This document shows, piece after piece, positions 43,754-52,144 of a stretch of DNA of 64,000 bases (the stretch's first letter is position 1; every line of letters starts with the position of its first letter). A program made the translations under genes and the position numbers. This stretch comes from Thermodesulfobacteriota bacterium (GTDB lineage: Bacteria; Desulfobacterota; UBA8473). The notes beneath the pieces are model-generated. The model worked only from the letters and a program-made list of their open reading frames with translations, made no database searches and was not told the DNA's origin. Location: positions 25,543-89,542 of the forward strand of contig JBFLWQ010000013.1 of assembly GCA_040757775.1 (NCBI GenBank), written 5' to 3'.

Positions 43754-46279
43754 TTAGTTTAAATTATACACAGCACTGTCCTTCCCGAAATTGATAATAA
43801 GCGGCGTCTGCTGTTGCCCTATCTTCTTTGATATCTCTGTTGTTGATGTCTTTGAGTATTCTCCAAGCTCAACAAGGCTTATACTGTTGTCTTTGTTCCT
43901 GTCTGCCTCTTTTTTGTTGTTCAGTCCGTCAAGAAGTGTGTATGTGAATAACCCGTTCCCCTGGTATCCGTCCATTGCCTGCTGGATTGAGCTAGCTGAT
44001 GCATATATGTGAAGCCCCATCTTTTTTGCCAATACAGACATGCGGGCATCATACAGTCCACTCACAATTAAGTCCACACCTCCTGCATGGCATGTGTCAA
44101 AGATAAAGAGTTGTGATAAGGACTTTATCTTCTTCGACATCTCCACAATTTCATTTGAGCTTATCATATTCGCGTCGCTTACTTTTCCGTCATATTCATA
44201 TGTGAGCATGTAGTACTGGTTCTGAAGTAATATCCCATGCCCTGCAACGAAAAGGACAAAGCTGTCGGTCGGCTTTACATTTTTTGAAAGGTCAGTGATT
44301 TTGTTGATTATATTTGCCTTTGTGGCATTGCTGTCTGTAAGTAGTTCGTAGTGGATGTTGTGGGACTTGTATAATGTTGATGCCTGTTTTATCAACCTTT
44401 CTTCTATGTCTTTTGAGTCTTTTACTGCGTATTTGAGGTTTACGCTGTTATCTTTATATTGGTCTACACCTATTGAAAGGATGTAGATGTGCGGTTCTTC
44501 AGGTTTCATTGTTGAGTTGAATTTTGCTGTCTGCATGTAGCTCTGGACTGTGTTATCTCTGTTGAATGCTGTTATGCTTATCTCGTTTTCCCCTGATATT
44601 GCATCTATCTCCTTACAGTCATTAAAAACATCCCCTTTTGTCCTGGTTGTTACAGGGCTAATGTCAGCCTTTTCTTTTACCTTTACGCTTCTCATGTCTT
44701 CGTAGATTGCCTTGCTGTCGAGTTTTGCAACCTGGGTCTTTTCTGTAGCTGTTCTGGCTGCTTCTTTGTAGTATCCGTCTGATTCTATGAGTTTCCCGTT
44801 ATGAAAGAGCCTGACTTCTCCTATTCCTCCTCCTGTGCTCTTTACTTTATAACAGACTTTTACTTTTGAAGAAGCTGGCAAGGGTGAGATAGGGCTTATC
44901 TCAACAACAGGCGGTGGGTTCTTTATTGCATCCTGCATCGTGATTGTGGTTAAGTCTTTTATGTCATCTCCCCTCAACTTGGCAGCAACAATGTCCGGGC
45001 GGTAGAAGACGTCATAGAAAAGGTTCATATCGTATTTCTTGTCACCTACCTTCACGCTCAGATACTGCGCTCCTTTTTCGGAGGCATTGTAGTAACCTTC
45101 TGATGTAATTACCAACCATTCACCACCCTCAAAGCCTATAAGCACTGCTATTTCCTCACCTGTTTTGATATCATAAATTCTCACTGCAGGTTCACTCCAC
45201 GAAAATAAAACATATTGGCAGTTGGGATGATACTGTGCTTTTCCAATACTCGCAGTTTTCATTCCTTTCCATATATAGCTAAGATCTGTCAACCCCTTCC
45301 CCGTTTGAATATCCCAAATTTTTAGTGGAATGCCCTCAATCAATACATGCTTCCCGTCAGGAGAAAGAGCAAGACCGGACACGTACACAGACATATAGCT
45401 TTCAAATCCTGAAAATCGCCTAACTTCATCGCCCGTCTTGATGTCCAAGAGCATGACATTATCGTCGTGCCAGCCGCTTGTCAGCGCATAACTGCCGTCA
45501 GGAGTAAAAGCGACAGCACTAACTCCCCCCATTAATCCTCTTTTATGTCCACGGAACTGCTTTATTTCTTTTCCTGTTTCAACATCCCACAATCGGACTA
45601 CACCATCCGGACCTCCTGAAAGAATGAACTTCCCATCCGGGGAAAATGCTGCGACTGCAGAGGAAAAATATGGCATGGAGGGAACAAATGGTCTGAAAGG
45701 GGGTTTCTGATAATCAGAACTCATTGTCCTGACTATACTCCATGTTTTTGTGTCAATTAGATGAATATCATTTCCTGTGGTGGCAAGCAAATATCTTCCA
45801 TCAGGAGAAAAATTCACACCACTGACTATTGAACCACGCAACTCTTTAAAATCTTTCAATAAGACACCATTAACAATATCCCATATTTCAAGAACACTTG
45901 CCTTATTTCCTTGCCAACCATGTATAGCCCATCCACCTATCGCAGAATATCTACTGTCAGGAGATAGAGCAACAGAGTCTATCCATTTGGACAAGGAAGG
46001 TTTCATCAGAAGCTGCTTTCCCTCGGTCAGATCCCATAGTCGCATTGAAGCCATCTTTGGTGATAAAACATCCCCCATAGTCCCGGTTAGCATATATTTT
46101 CCATCTTTTGAAACATACAACGTCTCTATGCCGTAAGCATCTTTCTTGAGTTCCATCTTAATATCGCTCTGCTTCAAATAAATCTCTGGTACTGCTGTTG
46201 CCATTGTGCATGAAGTAAGAAAAATCAGCGAAATAACAACCAGGATTCTCGGCAGTGTCATTTCGTCAAATACCTTCAT
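43754..46279 (-). CDS. WD40-caspase lipoprotein E
   Basis: 841 residues. The N-terminus ends ISLIFLTSC, a lipobox, so this member is predicted to be lipid-anchored. Seven WD40 repeats (one propeller, about residues 40-390), hinge GEWLVITSEGYYNAS, a long Ig-like linker with VRLFHNGKLI and an insert of about 45 residues, then the C14 domain with His681 (VAGHG) and Cys730 (FDTCHAG), and GLFTYTLLDGLNNKK. Start at 46279 because GGAGGAGGGTGAG precedes it. It ends KDSAVYNLN, a tail echoed at 47043. Confidence 0.92.
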   Translation of the reverse strand: MKVFDEMTLPRILVVISLIFLTSCTMATAVPEIYLKQSDIKMELKKDAYGIETLYVSKDGKYMLTGTMGDVLSPKMASMRLWDLTEGKQLLMKPSLSKWIDSVALSPDSRYSAIGGWAIHGWQGNKASVLEIWDIVNGVLLKDFKELRGSIVSGVNFSPDGRYLLATTGNDIHLIDTKTWSIVRTMSSDYQKPPFRPFVPSMPYFSSAVAAFSPDGKFILSGGPDGVVRLWDVETGKEIKQFRGHKRGLMGGVSAVAFTPDGSYALTSGWHDDNVMLLDIKTGDEVRRFSGFESYMSVYVSGLALSPDGKHVLIEGIPLKIWDIQTGKGLTDLSYIWKGMKTASIGKAQYHPNCQYVLFSWSEPAVRIYDIKTGEEIAVLIGFEGGEWLVITSEGYYNASEKGAQYLSVKVGDKKYDMNLFYDVFYRPDIVAAKLRGDDIKDLTTITMQDAIKNPPPVVEISPISPLPASSKVKVCYKVKSTGGGIGEVRLFHNGKLIESDGYYKEAARTATEKTQVAKLDSKAIYEDMRSVKVKEKADISPVTTRTKGDVFNDCKEIDAISGENEISITAFNRDNTVQSYMQTAKFNSTMKPEEPHIYILSIGVDQYKDNSVNLKYAVKDSKDIEERLIKQASTLYKSHNIHYELLTDSNATKANIINKITDLSKNVKPTDSFVLFVAGHGILLQNQYYMLTYEYDGKVSDANMISSNEIVEMSKKIKSLSQLFIFDTCHAGGVDLIVSGLYDARMSVLAKKMGLHIYASASSIQQAMDGYQGNGLFTYTLLDGLNNKKEADRNKDNSISLVELGEYSKTSTTEISKKIGQQQTPLIINFGKDSAVYNLN

Positions 46280-46332
46280 CTCACCCTCCTCCAATGTCCT
46301 TTATTACTGGCCGGTCTGAAAGTTTTGCCATT

Positions 46333-46705
46333 CTATTTCACGGGAAGATTTTTGATACGATACTCTGTCTCATCTATTGATACAATTGCTCCTTCAGTAA
46401 GTTCACCTTCAATTCGAGGCAACACCTGTTATCAGAAGTCCTGTAATCATATCTGGTTTGGCATTAGCGACACGCAATGAAATAACACTCGGCCAGTTAA
46501 GTCCGCTTTGAGCGATAATTGCAAAAAAATCCAGATCCTGCGTAATGATTACAGCCTGTTCCTGATATGCCAGTTGAATAATCTCATCGTCGGAAGCTGT
46601 TGCAGGAAGTTTATCTGTAACGCGAATAATGTCATACCCGTTCTTTTTCAATTCATTAACGGTAAGAGGAGAGATGTGTATATCTGTTATGAACTTTAAT
46701 TCCAT
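46333..46705 (-). pseudogene. DUF5615 PIN-like toxin, frameshifted
   Basis: Residues 1-90 (MELKFITDIHISPLTVNELK, ITQDLDFFAII) are a DUF5615 PIN-like protein. The frame then ends ITGVASN-stop at 46409, but the next frame continues VLPRIEGELTEGAIVSIDET to a stop at 46333, the usual family C-terminus. A one-base slip near 46425 separates them. Partner of the DUF433 gene upstream. Truncated protein may still fold in part. Confidence 0.7.
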
Positions 46706-46710
46706 ATCAT

Positions 46711-46950
46711 TTACTCAGCATAAGCATGAATAGGATGATGATACTCCCCTGCAAGCCACGCTGCATACTCAATAGTTTGAAGAATGTCTTCTCTCTCGAG
46801 TTCCGGATATGCCTTCAGGACTTCCTCATGGGTCATGCCAGAGGCAAGCAATTTTAGCACAAAGGCAACAGTAATAAGCATTCCCCTTATCGTGGGCTGC
46901 CCCATGCAGACTTCTGAATTTATGGTTATACGATTGAATGGCCGAGTCAT
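46711..46950 (-). CDS. DUF433 antitoxin
   Basis: A 79-residue helix-turn-helix-like DUF433 protein (RITINSEVCMGQPTIRGMLI, LKAYPELEREDILQTIEYAA). Five bases before the DUF5615 gene; DUF433/DUF5615 pairs are regarded as toxin-antitoxin modules. AAGGAAGGTGAA precedes the ATG region. Confidence 0.8.
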   Translation of the reverse strand: MTRPFNRITINSEVCMGQPTIRGMLITVAFVLKLLASGMTHEEVLKAYPELEREDILQTIEYAAWLAGEYHHPIHAYAE

Positions 46951-47042
46951 TGTAGTTCACCTTCCTTTAAATTTGTGTGCATTATGTCATTTAGGTGATT
47001 ATAAACTAACTGAAAAAAATATTGGGCTTTTTATCATTGCTT

Positions 47043-47078
47043 TCATCTCAAATTATATACATCACTGTCTTTCCCCCA
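47043..47078 (-). pseudogene. 3' tail of a lost E-type caspase gene
   Basis: The minus strand reads GKDSDVYNLR-stop just after the end of caspase F. Caspase E ends FGKDSAVYNLN-stop. Only about ten codons remain, but the match is in frame with a stop in the same place, and the DNA around it (AAATTATATACATCACTGTC) follows the same region of E. Confidence 0.6.
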
Positions 47079-47090
47079 AAAAAAATGTCT

Positions 47091-50000
47091 TTATTCCACC
47101 ACCGCTACAGGGAAATTCACATAACCATCAGGGGTATTTGTAATCGGGTGCTGGGCGCCGTTTGTCAGTTGAGGCACTGTCTCTGATACATAGGTATCCA
47201 GCTCCTTCATGGAAATCTTATTATCCTTTATAAGATTCGCCTTTCCTTTTATCCCTTCTATCAGGGCATAGGTAAAAGCGCCATGTCTCCATTTATCCGA
47301 TTCCTGAGACAACTCTCTTCCCCTGCTTGATGTAAATATAACCGCATTCGCTTCCTGAAGCTCCTTTACAAAACGGTCATTGTCAACACCCCTGGTCTTT
47401 TTACCACTCACCCCCTCTGAATGGCAGGTGTCGGCAAAGATAATCTTCTTTGCAGGTATATCCAGTATCGCCTTTATATCCCTCCATGAGATAGCCTTTG
47501 ACTTCTTTATAGAGCCGTCCTCTGATATGACAGCATCAGAAGGAAGGAAATAGAACTCTCCGCTGTCGTCATTTATCCCATGACCCGCAATGAATAATAT
47601 GACAACATCATTATGTCCTGCCTTTTTCACATAATCGAGGTTGTCAGTAATATTGTCACGGGTCGGCTTTATGGGGCTGTTGTCATTCATGATGAGGTTG
47701 TTTACCTCTCTGAATAGCTTCCCCTTTTGAGATTTGAATGCTTCAACAACACCCTCTGCATCAGCAACTGCATAAGAGAGCGGGGTTAGGTTCTTGTCCT
47801 GATATTTGTTTATTCCTATGGAGAGTATCCAAAGGTTAGGGAGGATTGCCTCTGACAGGCGGGACGCCTGTCCTGCCACTTCAAGATATATACGGATAGA
47901 TTTCCTTCCTTCGGAAAAGCCATTGAATGCCATAACCTCTATCAGATTCTCTCCTGTCTCAAGATGAACAGGTATTTTTAAATCCAGGGTCTTTTTGCCT
48001 TCTGGCACTTCTATACCTTTGTGAGTGATTTTAATCCCCCTGATGTCATTGCGAGCCCCGACAAGTCGGGGCGAAGCCTCACTGCCTGTAACCTGCCTTC
48101 CATTAACATACACCTTTACATTCCTTATCGTCTGATTTCTGTCTTCAATATAAAGGGAGACTTCAGCATCACTTGAACTCATCTTTTTTCCGTCTTCAGG
48201 GGATTTAATAACAATGAACGGGGGCTCTATGTTCTGAATTGAAGCAACTGTAACAGCGGGCTTTTCTTTATCAACCCCGATGGTTTCTGCAATCGCCTTC
48301 TGTGTATCACCAAGCCTTAATGCTGCCTCAACTATCTGAGGTTTATAGAACGCTGAACGATACTGGTCTATGCCATAGACGTTATTGCCGATGCGGACAT
48401 TGAGATGCTTATCTCCATTGACAGAGGAGTTGTAATAGCCTTCAGGGGTGATGACAATCCATTCACCGTCAATAAAACCTACAAAACGGGCAATCTCCCC
48501 GCCTGTATGAATATTCCAGAGTCTAATTGTACCATCAGAGCCTCCGGAGACAACGTATCTGGAGTCAGCAGGTGAAAAGCTTGCAGGATAAGTATTATCT
48601 ATATGTCCCTTGAATTCTCTTATCTTTCCTCCGGTTGCCACATCCCAGAGCAGAAGATTTTTTTCACCTGTTGTGAGGAGATAATTACCGTCCTGAGAGA
48701 AGGCGCTCTTTGCAGCATACCCTTTTGGGGAAAAATTGCGAACAGCTTGACCAGAGTCAATCTCAACAAGTTGAAACATATTTGAAAACACGTACCTGCC
48801 GTCAGGGGATACAGACATGCCAAATGCACCAGGAGAAATGAACTTGACTTGCTTTCCGGCAGATATATCAAATAGTCTTAAGGTCGTAACAGGGTTAAAT
48901 GCACTACTTAAGTCCATATAGCTGCTCATAACAAACCTTCCATTTGGCAAAAAAACAGCTTCAGTAAATTGTCCCTTTGAACCAGACCCTAAGATAGTCC
49001 GAGCCACCTTTCCCGTGGCAACCTCCCATAACCGCAGGGTATTATCGGGACCTCCTGACAGAACATATCTGCCATCAGGTGAAAAGGCAACGGAGAGAAT
49101 TCTATCAGTGTGTCCCATAAGTGTTTTTTTCTCCGTGCCAGTTGAAACATCCCAGAGTTTAAGGGTTTTATCTTCGCCTCCGGATGCCGCGTATCTGTCA
49201 TCAGGTGACAAGGCTGCTGAATAGACTGTTTCCTGATGTCCTGAAAATGTCCTTATTTTTATGCCGGATAAAACATCCCATAAACAGAGATTCGTCCCAT
49301 TGCCGGCAAGAACATATCTCCCATCCTTTGAGAAACTTATACTTGAAACTCCATATACCTGCCTCCCCAAGTTTTTTATTTCTTTCCCTGCCTCTACATC
49401 CCATATCTTTATGGCCCTATCATTCATGCTTCCTGACAGGGCATATCTTCCGTCAGGAGAAAAAGCTACCGAGGCAACAAGAGGCAAATGTCCAGTGAAA
49501 GTCCTTATTTCTCTTCCAGTCGAAATATCCCAGAGCTTCACCGCACCACCCTGGTCACCTGATAATGCATACTTACTATCTGGGGAAAAGGCAATGGATT
49601 GGATATAGTTTGGAAGCTCTACGGATGTCCAGATTTCTTTTCCTGTCCCAATATCCCAGAGTTTGAGGGTTTTAAAGAGTAATGAAAGGACATATTTGCC
49701 ATCAGGAGAAACGGCTATCCCTGAACCTACAAATTGCCTTATTATCTCTTTTCCTGTTTCAATATCCCATAGCTTAATCCCCTCTCTACCTCCTGATAAC
49801 ACATATTTCATATCCGGAGAAAATATCGCCGATTCTCTACTTCTGGTACCGGTAACTTTTATCCTCTCAAGCCGACCGTCTGGTTGTCTAACAATTTCTT
49901 CTCCGACATAGGTAAATGTTCTAATTTCCTTACCCGTAGAAGCATCCCATAACTTAACGGTTCCATCTTCACTGCTTGAAAGGATATATCTTCCATCTGC

Positions 50001-50441
50001 TGAAAAAACTGCAGAATTTACCTCTTTTGAATGTCCCTTGAATGTCCTTATCGCCCTCCATGTTGCAATATCCCAGAGCTTAAGGGTTTTATCTTCACTC
50101 CCTGACAATGCATACCTCCCATCAGGAGAAAATGCAACGGAGGCAACATTATTGGTATGTCCTGTAAATGTCCTCATCTCCCTGCCTGTTGAAATCTCCC
50201 AGAGCTTGAGGGTGTGATCTGTACTCCCAGATAATGCATACCTCCCATCAGGAGAAAAGGTTACAGATTTAATACCACCTGTATGCCCCAGTTGCACAAA
50301 AACTTGTGCTGAACCTTCAGTATCAGTCCCCTGACTGATACGCTCATGGTCAGACTTTTCAGCAGCAAAGGCATTGCCTGAACAAGCAATAATGGCAAAG
50401 GATAGCAGTAATCTCTTTAAAACATACTTCGTTTTATACAT
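47091..50441 (-). CDS. WD40-caspase protein F
   Basis: Exported 1116-residue protein, first gene of the array in transcription order. Signal peptide to about residue 27 (LLLSFAIIACSGNAFA), 14 WD40 repeats, hinge GEWIVITPEGYYNSS, linker (VKVYVNGRQV) and C14 domain with His954 (IAGHG) and Cys1006 (ADTCHSEG). Two short palindromic repeats of intergenic type lie in the linker coding region and are translated in frame (ASPRLVGARND and AGQASRLSE). TGAAGGAGTCGCGAT precedes the ATG. Confidence 0.93.
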   Translation of the reverse strand: MYKTKYVLKRLLLSFAIIACSGNAFAAEKSDHERISQGTDTEGSAQVFVQLGHTGGIKSVTFSPDGRYALSGSTDHTLKLWEISTGREMRTFTGHTNNVASVAFSPDGRYALSGSEDKTLKLWDIATWRAIRTFKGHSKEVNSAVFSADGRYILSSSEDGTVKLWDASTGKEIRTFTYVGEEIVRQPDGRLERIKVTGTRSRESAIFSPDMKYVLSGGREGIKLWDIETGKEIIRQFVGSGIAVSPDGKYVLSLLFKTLKLWDIGTGKEIWTSVELPNYIQSIAFSPDSKYALSGDQGGAVKLWDISTGREIRTFTGHLPLVASVAFSPDGRYALSGSMNDRAIKIWDVEAGKEIKNLGRQVYGVSSISFSKDGRYVLAGNGTNLCLWDVLSGIKIRTFSGHQETVYSAALSPDDRYAASGGEDKTLKLWDVSTGTEKKTLMGHTDRILSVAFSPDGRYVLSGGPDNTLRLWEVATGKVARTILGSGSKGQFTEAVFLPNGRFVMSSYMDLSSAFNPVTTLRLFDISAGKQVKFISPGAFGMSVSPDGRYVFSNMFQLVEIDSGQAVRNFSPKGYAAKSAFSQDGNYLLTTGEKNLLLWDVATGGKIREFKGHIDNTYPASFSPADSRYVVSGGSDGTIRLWNIHTGGEIARFVGFIDGEWIVITPEGYYNSSVNGDKHLNVRIGNNVYGIDQYRSAFYKPQIVEAALRLGDTQKAIAETIGVDKEKPAVTVASIQNIEPPFIVIKSPEDGKKMSSSDAEVSLYIEDRNQTIRNVKVYVNGRQVTGSEASPRLVGARNDIRGIKITHKGIEVPEGKKTLDLKIPVHLETGENLIEVMAFNGFSEGRKSIRIYLEVAGQASRLSEAILPNLWILSIGINKYQDKNLTPLSYAVADAEGVVEAFKSQKGKLFREVNNLIMNDNSPIKPTRDNITDNLDYVKKAGHNDVVILFIAGHGINDDSGEFYFLPSDAVISEDGSIKKSKAISWRDIKAILDIPAKKIIFADTCHSEGVSGKKTRGVDNDRFVKELQEANAVIFTSSRGRELSQESDKWRHGAFTYALIEGIKGKANLIKDNKISMKELDTYVSETVPQLTNGAQHPITNTPDGYVNFPVAVVE
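47854..47878. repeat. GACAGGCG hairpin repeat inside caspase F
   Basis: GACAGGCG-GGA-CGCCTGTC is a perfect 8-bp stem followed by CTGCC. It encodes part of AGQASRLSE on the minus strand, between the Ig-like linker and the caspase domain. The wording is that of a common intergenic repeat. Confidence 0.6.
48044..48080. repeat. GTCATTGCGAG-CCCCGAC hairpin repeat inside caspase F
   Basis: TGTCATTGCGAGCCCCGACA followed by AGTCGGGGCGAAGCCTC; CCCCGAC/GTCGGGG is a 7-bp stem with AA loop. Same family as the spacer repeat at 7730. It encodes EASPRLVGARNDI, residues absent from the same place in proteins B and D. Confidence 0.65.
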
Positions 50442-50615
50442 ATCGCGACTCCTTCATTTATTATAGAGACACCTGTGCTTTTTAAAAAAATTTTTGGAGT
50501 TGCGCATGATGCAAGGAGGATTATCAGAAAACATACCAAGGCTTTTGATTGCGCAGACACACTCGTCTCCTTGACTTATCAAGAAACCTTGCTCAAATAA
50601 TTTTTATTAGAAATT

Positions 50616-50780
50616 ATAAGACAATCTGGGATGTATTTGCAATTCAAATCTTTGCATGGAGCATTTCATATCTCCCGTCACTCTCTGAGCTGATGGGTGG
50701 CTTCGGAAAGCATATGGTTAAACTTGAGATACGCAAAAAGGGTTTGACTAACTCTTGTCTAAAAGTTATGCTAGAAAACA
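50616..50780. repeat. 165-bp direct repeat, left copy
   Basis: From ATAAGACAATCTGGGATGTA to AAAGTTATGCTAGAAAAC; about nine in ten bases match 51862-52026 without gaps. The pair brackets the MNT/HEPN genes. Confidence 0.85.
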
Positions 50781-50965
50781 AAAAAATAATTAAAAGACAG
50801 AAAGATTTGATAATCTTTATCAAAGAAAAATAGCTTCTTCCAAAGTCAAGCTGTTTTACAGAAAAGGGATTTCCTCAGGGTTAATAAGAAGAAGAGGGGG
50901 GTAAGACGTGGCACAATCTGGCGCAAAAAACTAAATACAGCGGAATGCCTGATTCATAAGATTCA

Positions 50966-50994
50966 TTGACAGAAGCAACAAAATAAGAGATAAT
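50966..50994 (+). promoter_or_regulatory. Sigma-70-like promoter of the MNT/HEPN module
   Basis: TTGACA (50966-50971), 17-base spacer, GATAAT (50989-50994), about 85 bases before the mntA ATG. Near-consensus boxes at ideal spacing. Confidence 0.55.
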
Positions 50995-51079
50995 TACCGA
51001 CAATAAATGATCTTTATGAGTGATTAGACATAGTAAGTATTATTGTTGCAACGGCAAAGATTCAACGTAAGGAGAGATA

Positions 51080-51349
51080 ATGGCTTTCGATCCATCCAAA
51101 ATTGATAAAATAGTTCAGCTTGCAAGGACCTATGGCGCAACACGGCTGATCCTTTTCGGCAGTGCCATAGACGCACCCCAGGCAGCCCGTGACATCGATC
51201 TCGCTTGTGACGGTGTTCCGGGATGGAAGCTCTTTGAACTGGCAGCAAAGATTGAAGACGAATTGGACATTCCTCTTGATATCATTCCCCTGACTCCTGC
51301 CACACGTTTCACACAGAACATCGAGAAAAGGGGTAAGGTACTCCTATGA
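51080..51349 (+). CDS. mntA: MNT-type nucleotidyltransferase antitoxin
   Basis: An 89-residue minimal nucleotidyltransferase: LILFGSAIDAPQAARDIDLA shows the GSx10DxD signature. In MntA/HepT modules this enzyme AMPylates and silences the HEPN ribonuclease. AAGGAGAGATA precedes the ATG; the stop overlaps hepT by four bases. Confidence 0.88.
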   Translation: MAFDPSKIDKIVQLARTYGATRLILFGSAIDAPQAARDIDLACDGVPGWKLFELAAKIEDELDIPLDIIPLTPATRFTQNIEKRGKVLL

Positions 51350-51804
51350 CCTCTGAAGAGCTGAGGGAAGAAATCGCCATTGAACTGGAGAATATCGAGA
51401 CGGTATTACGCGAATTATCCATTCTTTATGAGGATGTCAAAGGAAGAGAGGCATCCGTCCGCGAAAAAACAGCGGCATCGGCATTCCTGGCACAGTTTTA
51501 CACTGGCATTGAAAATATTCTCAAGCGCATCAGCCGCTTCTATAATGTACCCCTGCCTTCCGGCGAGATGTGGCATGTCGAACTGTTTAAGCGATTCTGC
51601 GAGCCATCTTTTCCTTCTTTGCCTGCGCTATTTGATGGCTTCCTATCGTCTGGCTTGGCACCATACCGAAAATTTCGCCATGTCGTTCATCACGGTTACG
51701 GATTTCAGTTGGAATGGGAACGCATGGCAGAAGGCATTAAGAATGCGAATGTTGTTTACGTGCGCTTCAAAGCAAGGCTTGAAAAATATATCGAATCCCT
51801 CTGA
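51346..51804 (+). CDS. hepT: HEPN-domain ribonuclease toxin
   Basis: A 152-residue helical HEPN protein with the RNase motif Rx4H in FRHVVHHGYGFQ at about residues 108-119. Overlap (ATGA) with the MNT gene and shared promoter make a standard MNT/HEPN toxin-antitoxin pair. Intact. Confidence 0.85.
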   Translation: MTSEELREEIAIELENIETVLRELSILYEDVKGREASVREKTAASAFLAQFYTGIENILKRISRFYNVPLPSGEMWHVELFKRFCEPSFPSLPALFDGFLSSGLAPYRKFRHVVHHGYGFQLEWERMAEGIKNANVVYVRFKARLEKYIESL

Positions 51805-51861
51805 CCTTATAGATTAACTCCCCGGGCAAAGAACCTTTCTTGCAGAAAAATCTAATAAATA

Positions 51862-52026
51862 ATAAGACAATCTGGGATGTAATTGCAATTCAAATCTTTG
51901 CATGTATCATTTCATATCTCCCGTCACTCTCTGAGCTGATGGGTGGCTTTGGTAAACATATGGTTAAACTTGACATACTCAAAAAGGGTTTGACTAACCC
52001 TTGTCTAAAAGTTATGCTAAAAAACA
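51862..52026. repeat. 165-bp direct repeat, right copy
   Basis: Matches 50616-50780 at offset 1246. Lies 58 bp after hepT. Confidence 0.85.
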
Positions 52027-52048
52027 GATATAGATGGTTCATCACCCA

Positions 52049-52105
52049 AAGAGTTGGTTGATGAAAAGGATTCAAGGGGGCAAGGATTCAAGGATTCAAG
52101 CGAAA
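52049..52105. repeat. Dispersed GATTCRAGG-type repeat, copy 3
   Basis: AGTTGGTTGATGAAAAGGAT then TCAAGGGGGCAAGGATTCAAGGATTCAAG in units; closely follows the pattern at 61733-61790. Confidence 0.6.
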
Positions 52106-52144
52106 TTACACTATTGGTAGTTTTTCAAGAGGAGGACATGGAAA

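Larger units (their letters stand above)
50442..51079. other. Intergenic region between caspase F and the MNT/HEPN module
   Basis: About 640 bp holding the first 165-bp direct repeat (50616-50780), the MNT/HEPN promoter candidate, and no convincing gene. A plus-strand frame at 50549-50833 is created by the repeat and has no credible start context. Confidence 0.5.

Noticed and set aside
50549..50833. Plus-strand frame of 94 codons
   Set aside because: Most of it is the 165-bp direct repeat, the second copy of which is in a different context; composition and start are not those of a gene.
51840..52061. Plus-strand frame of 73 codons after hepT
   Set aside because: Same repeat as at 50616; treated as repeat DNA and not as a protein gene.
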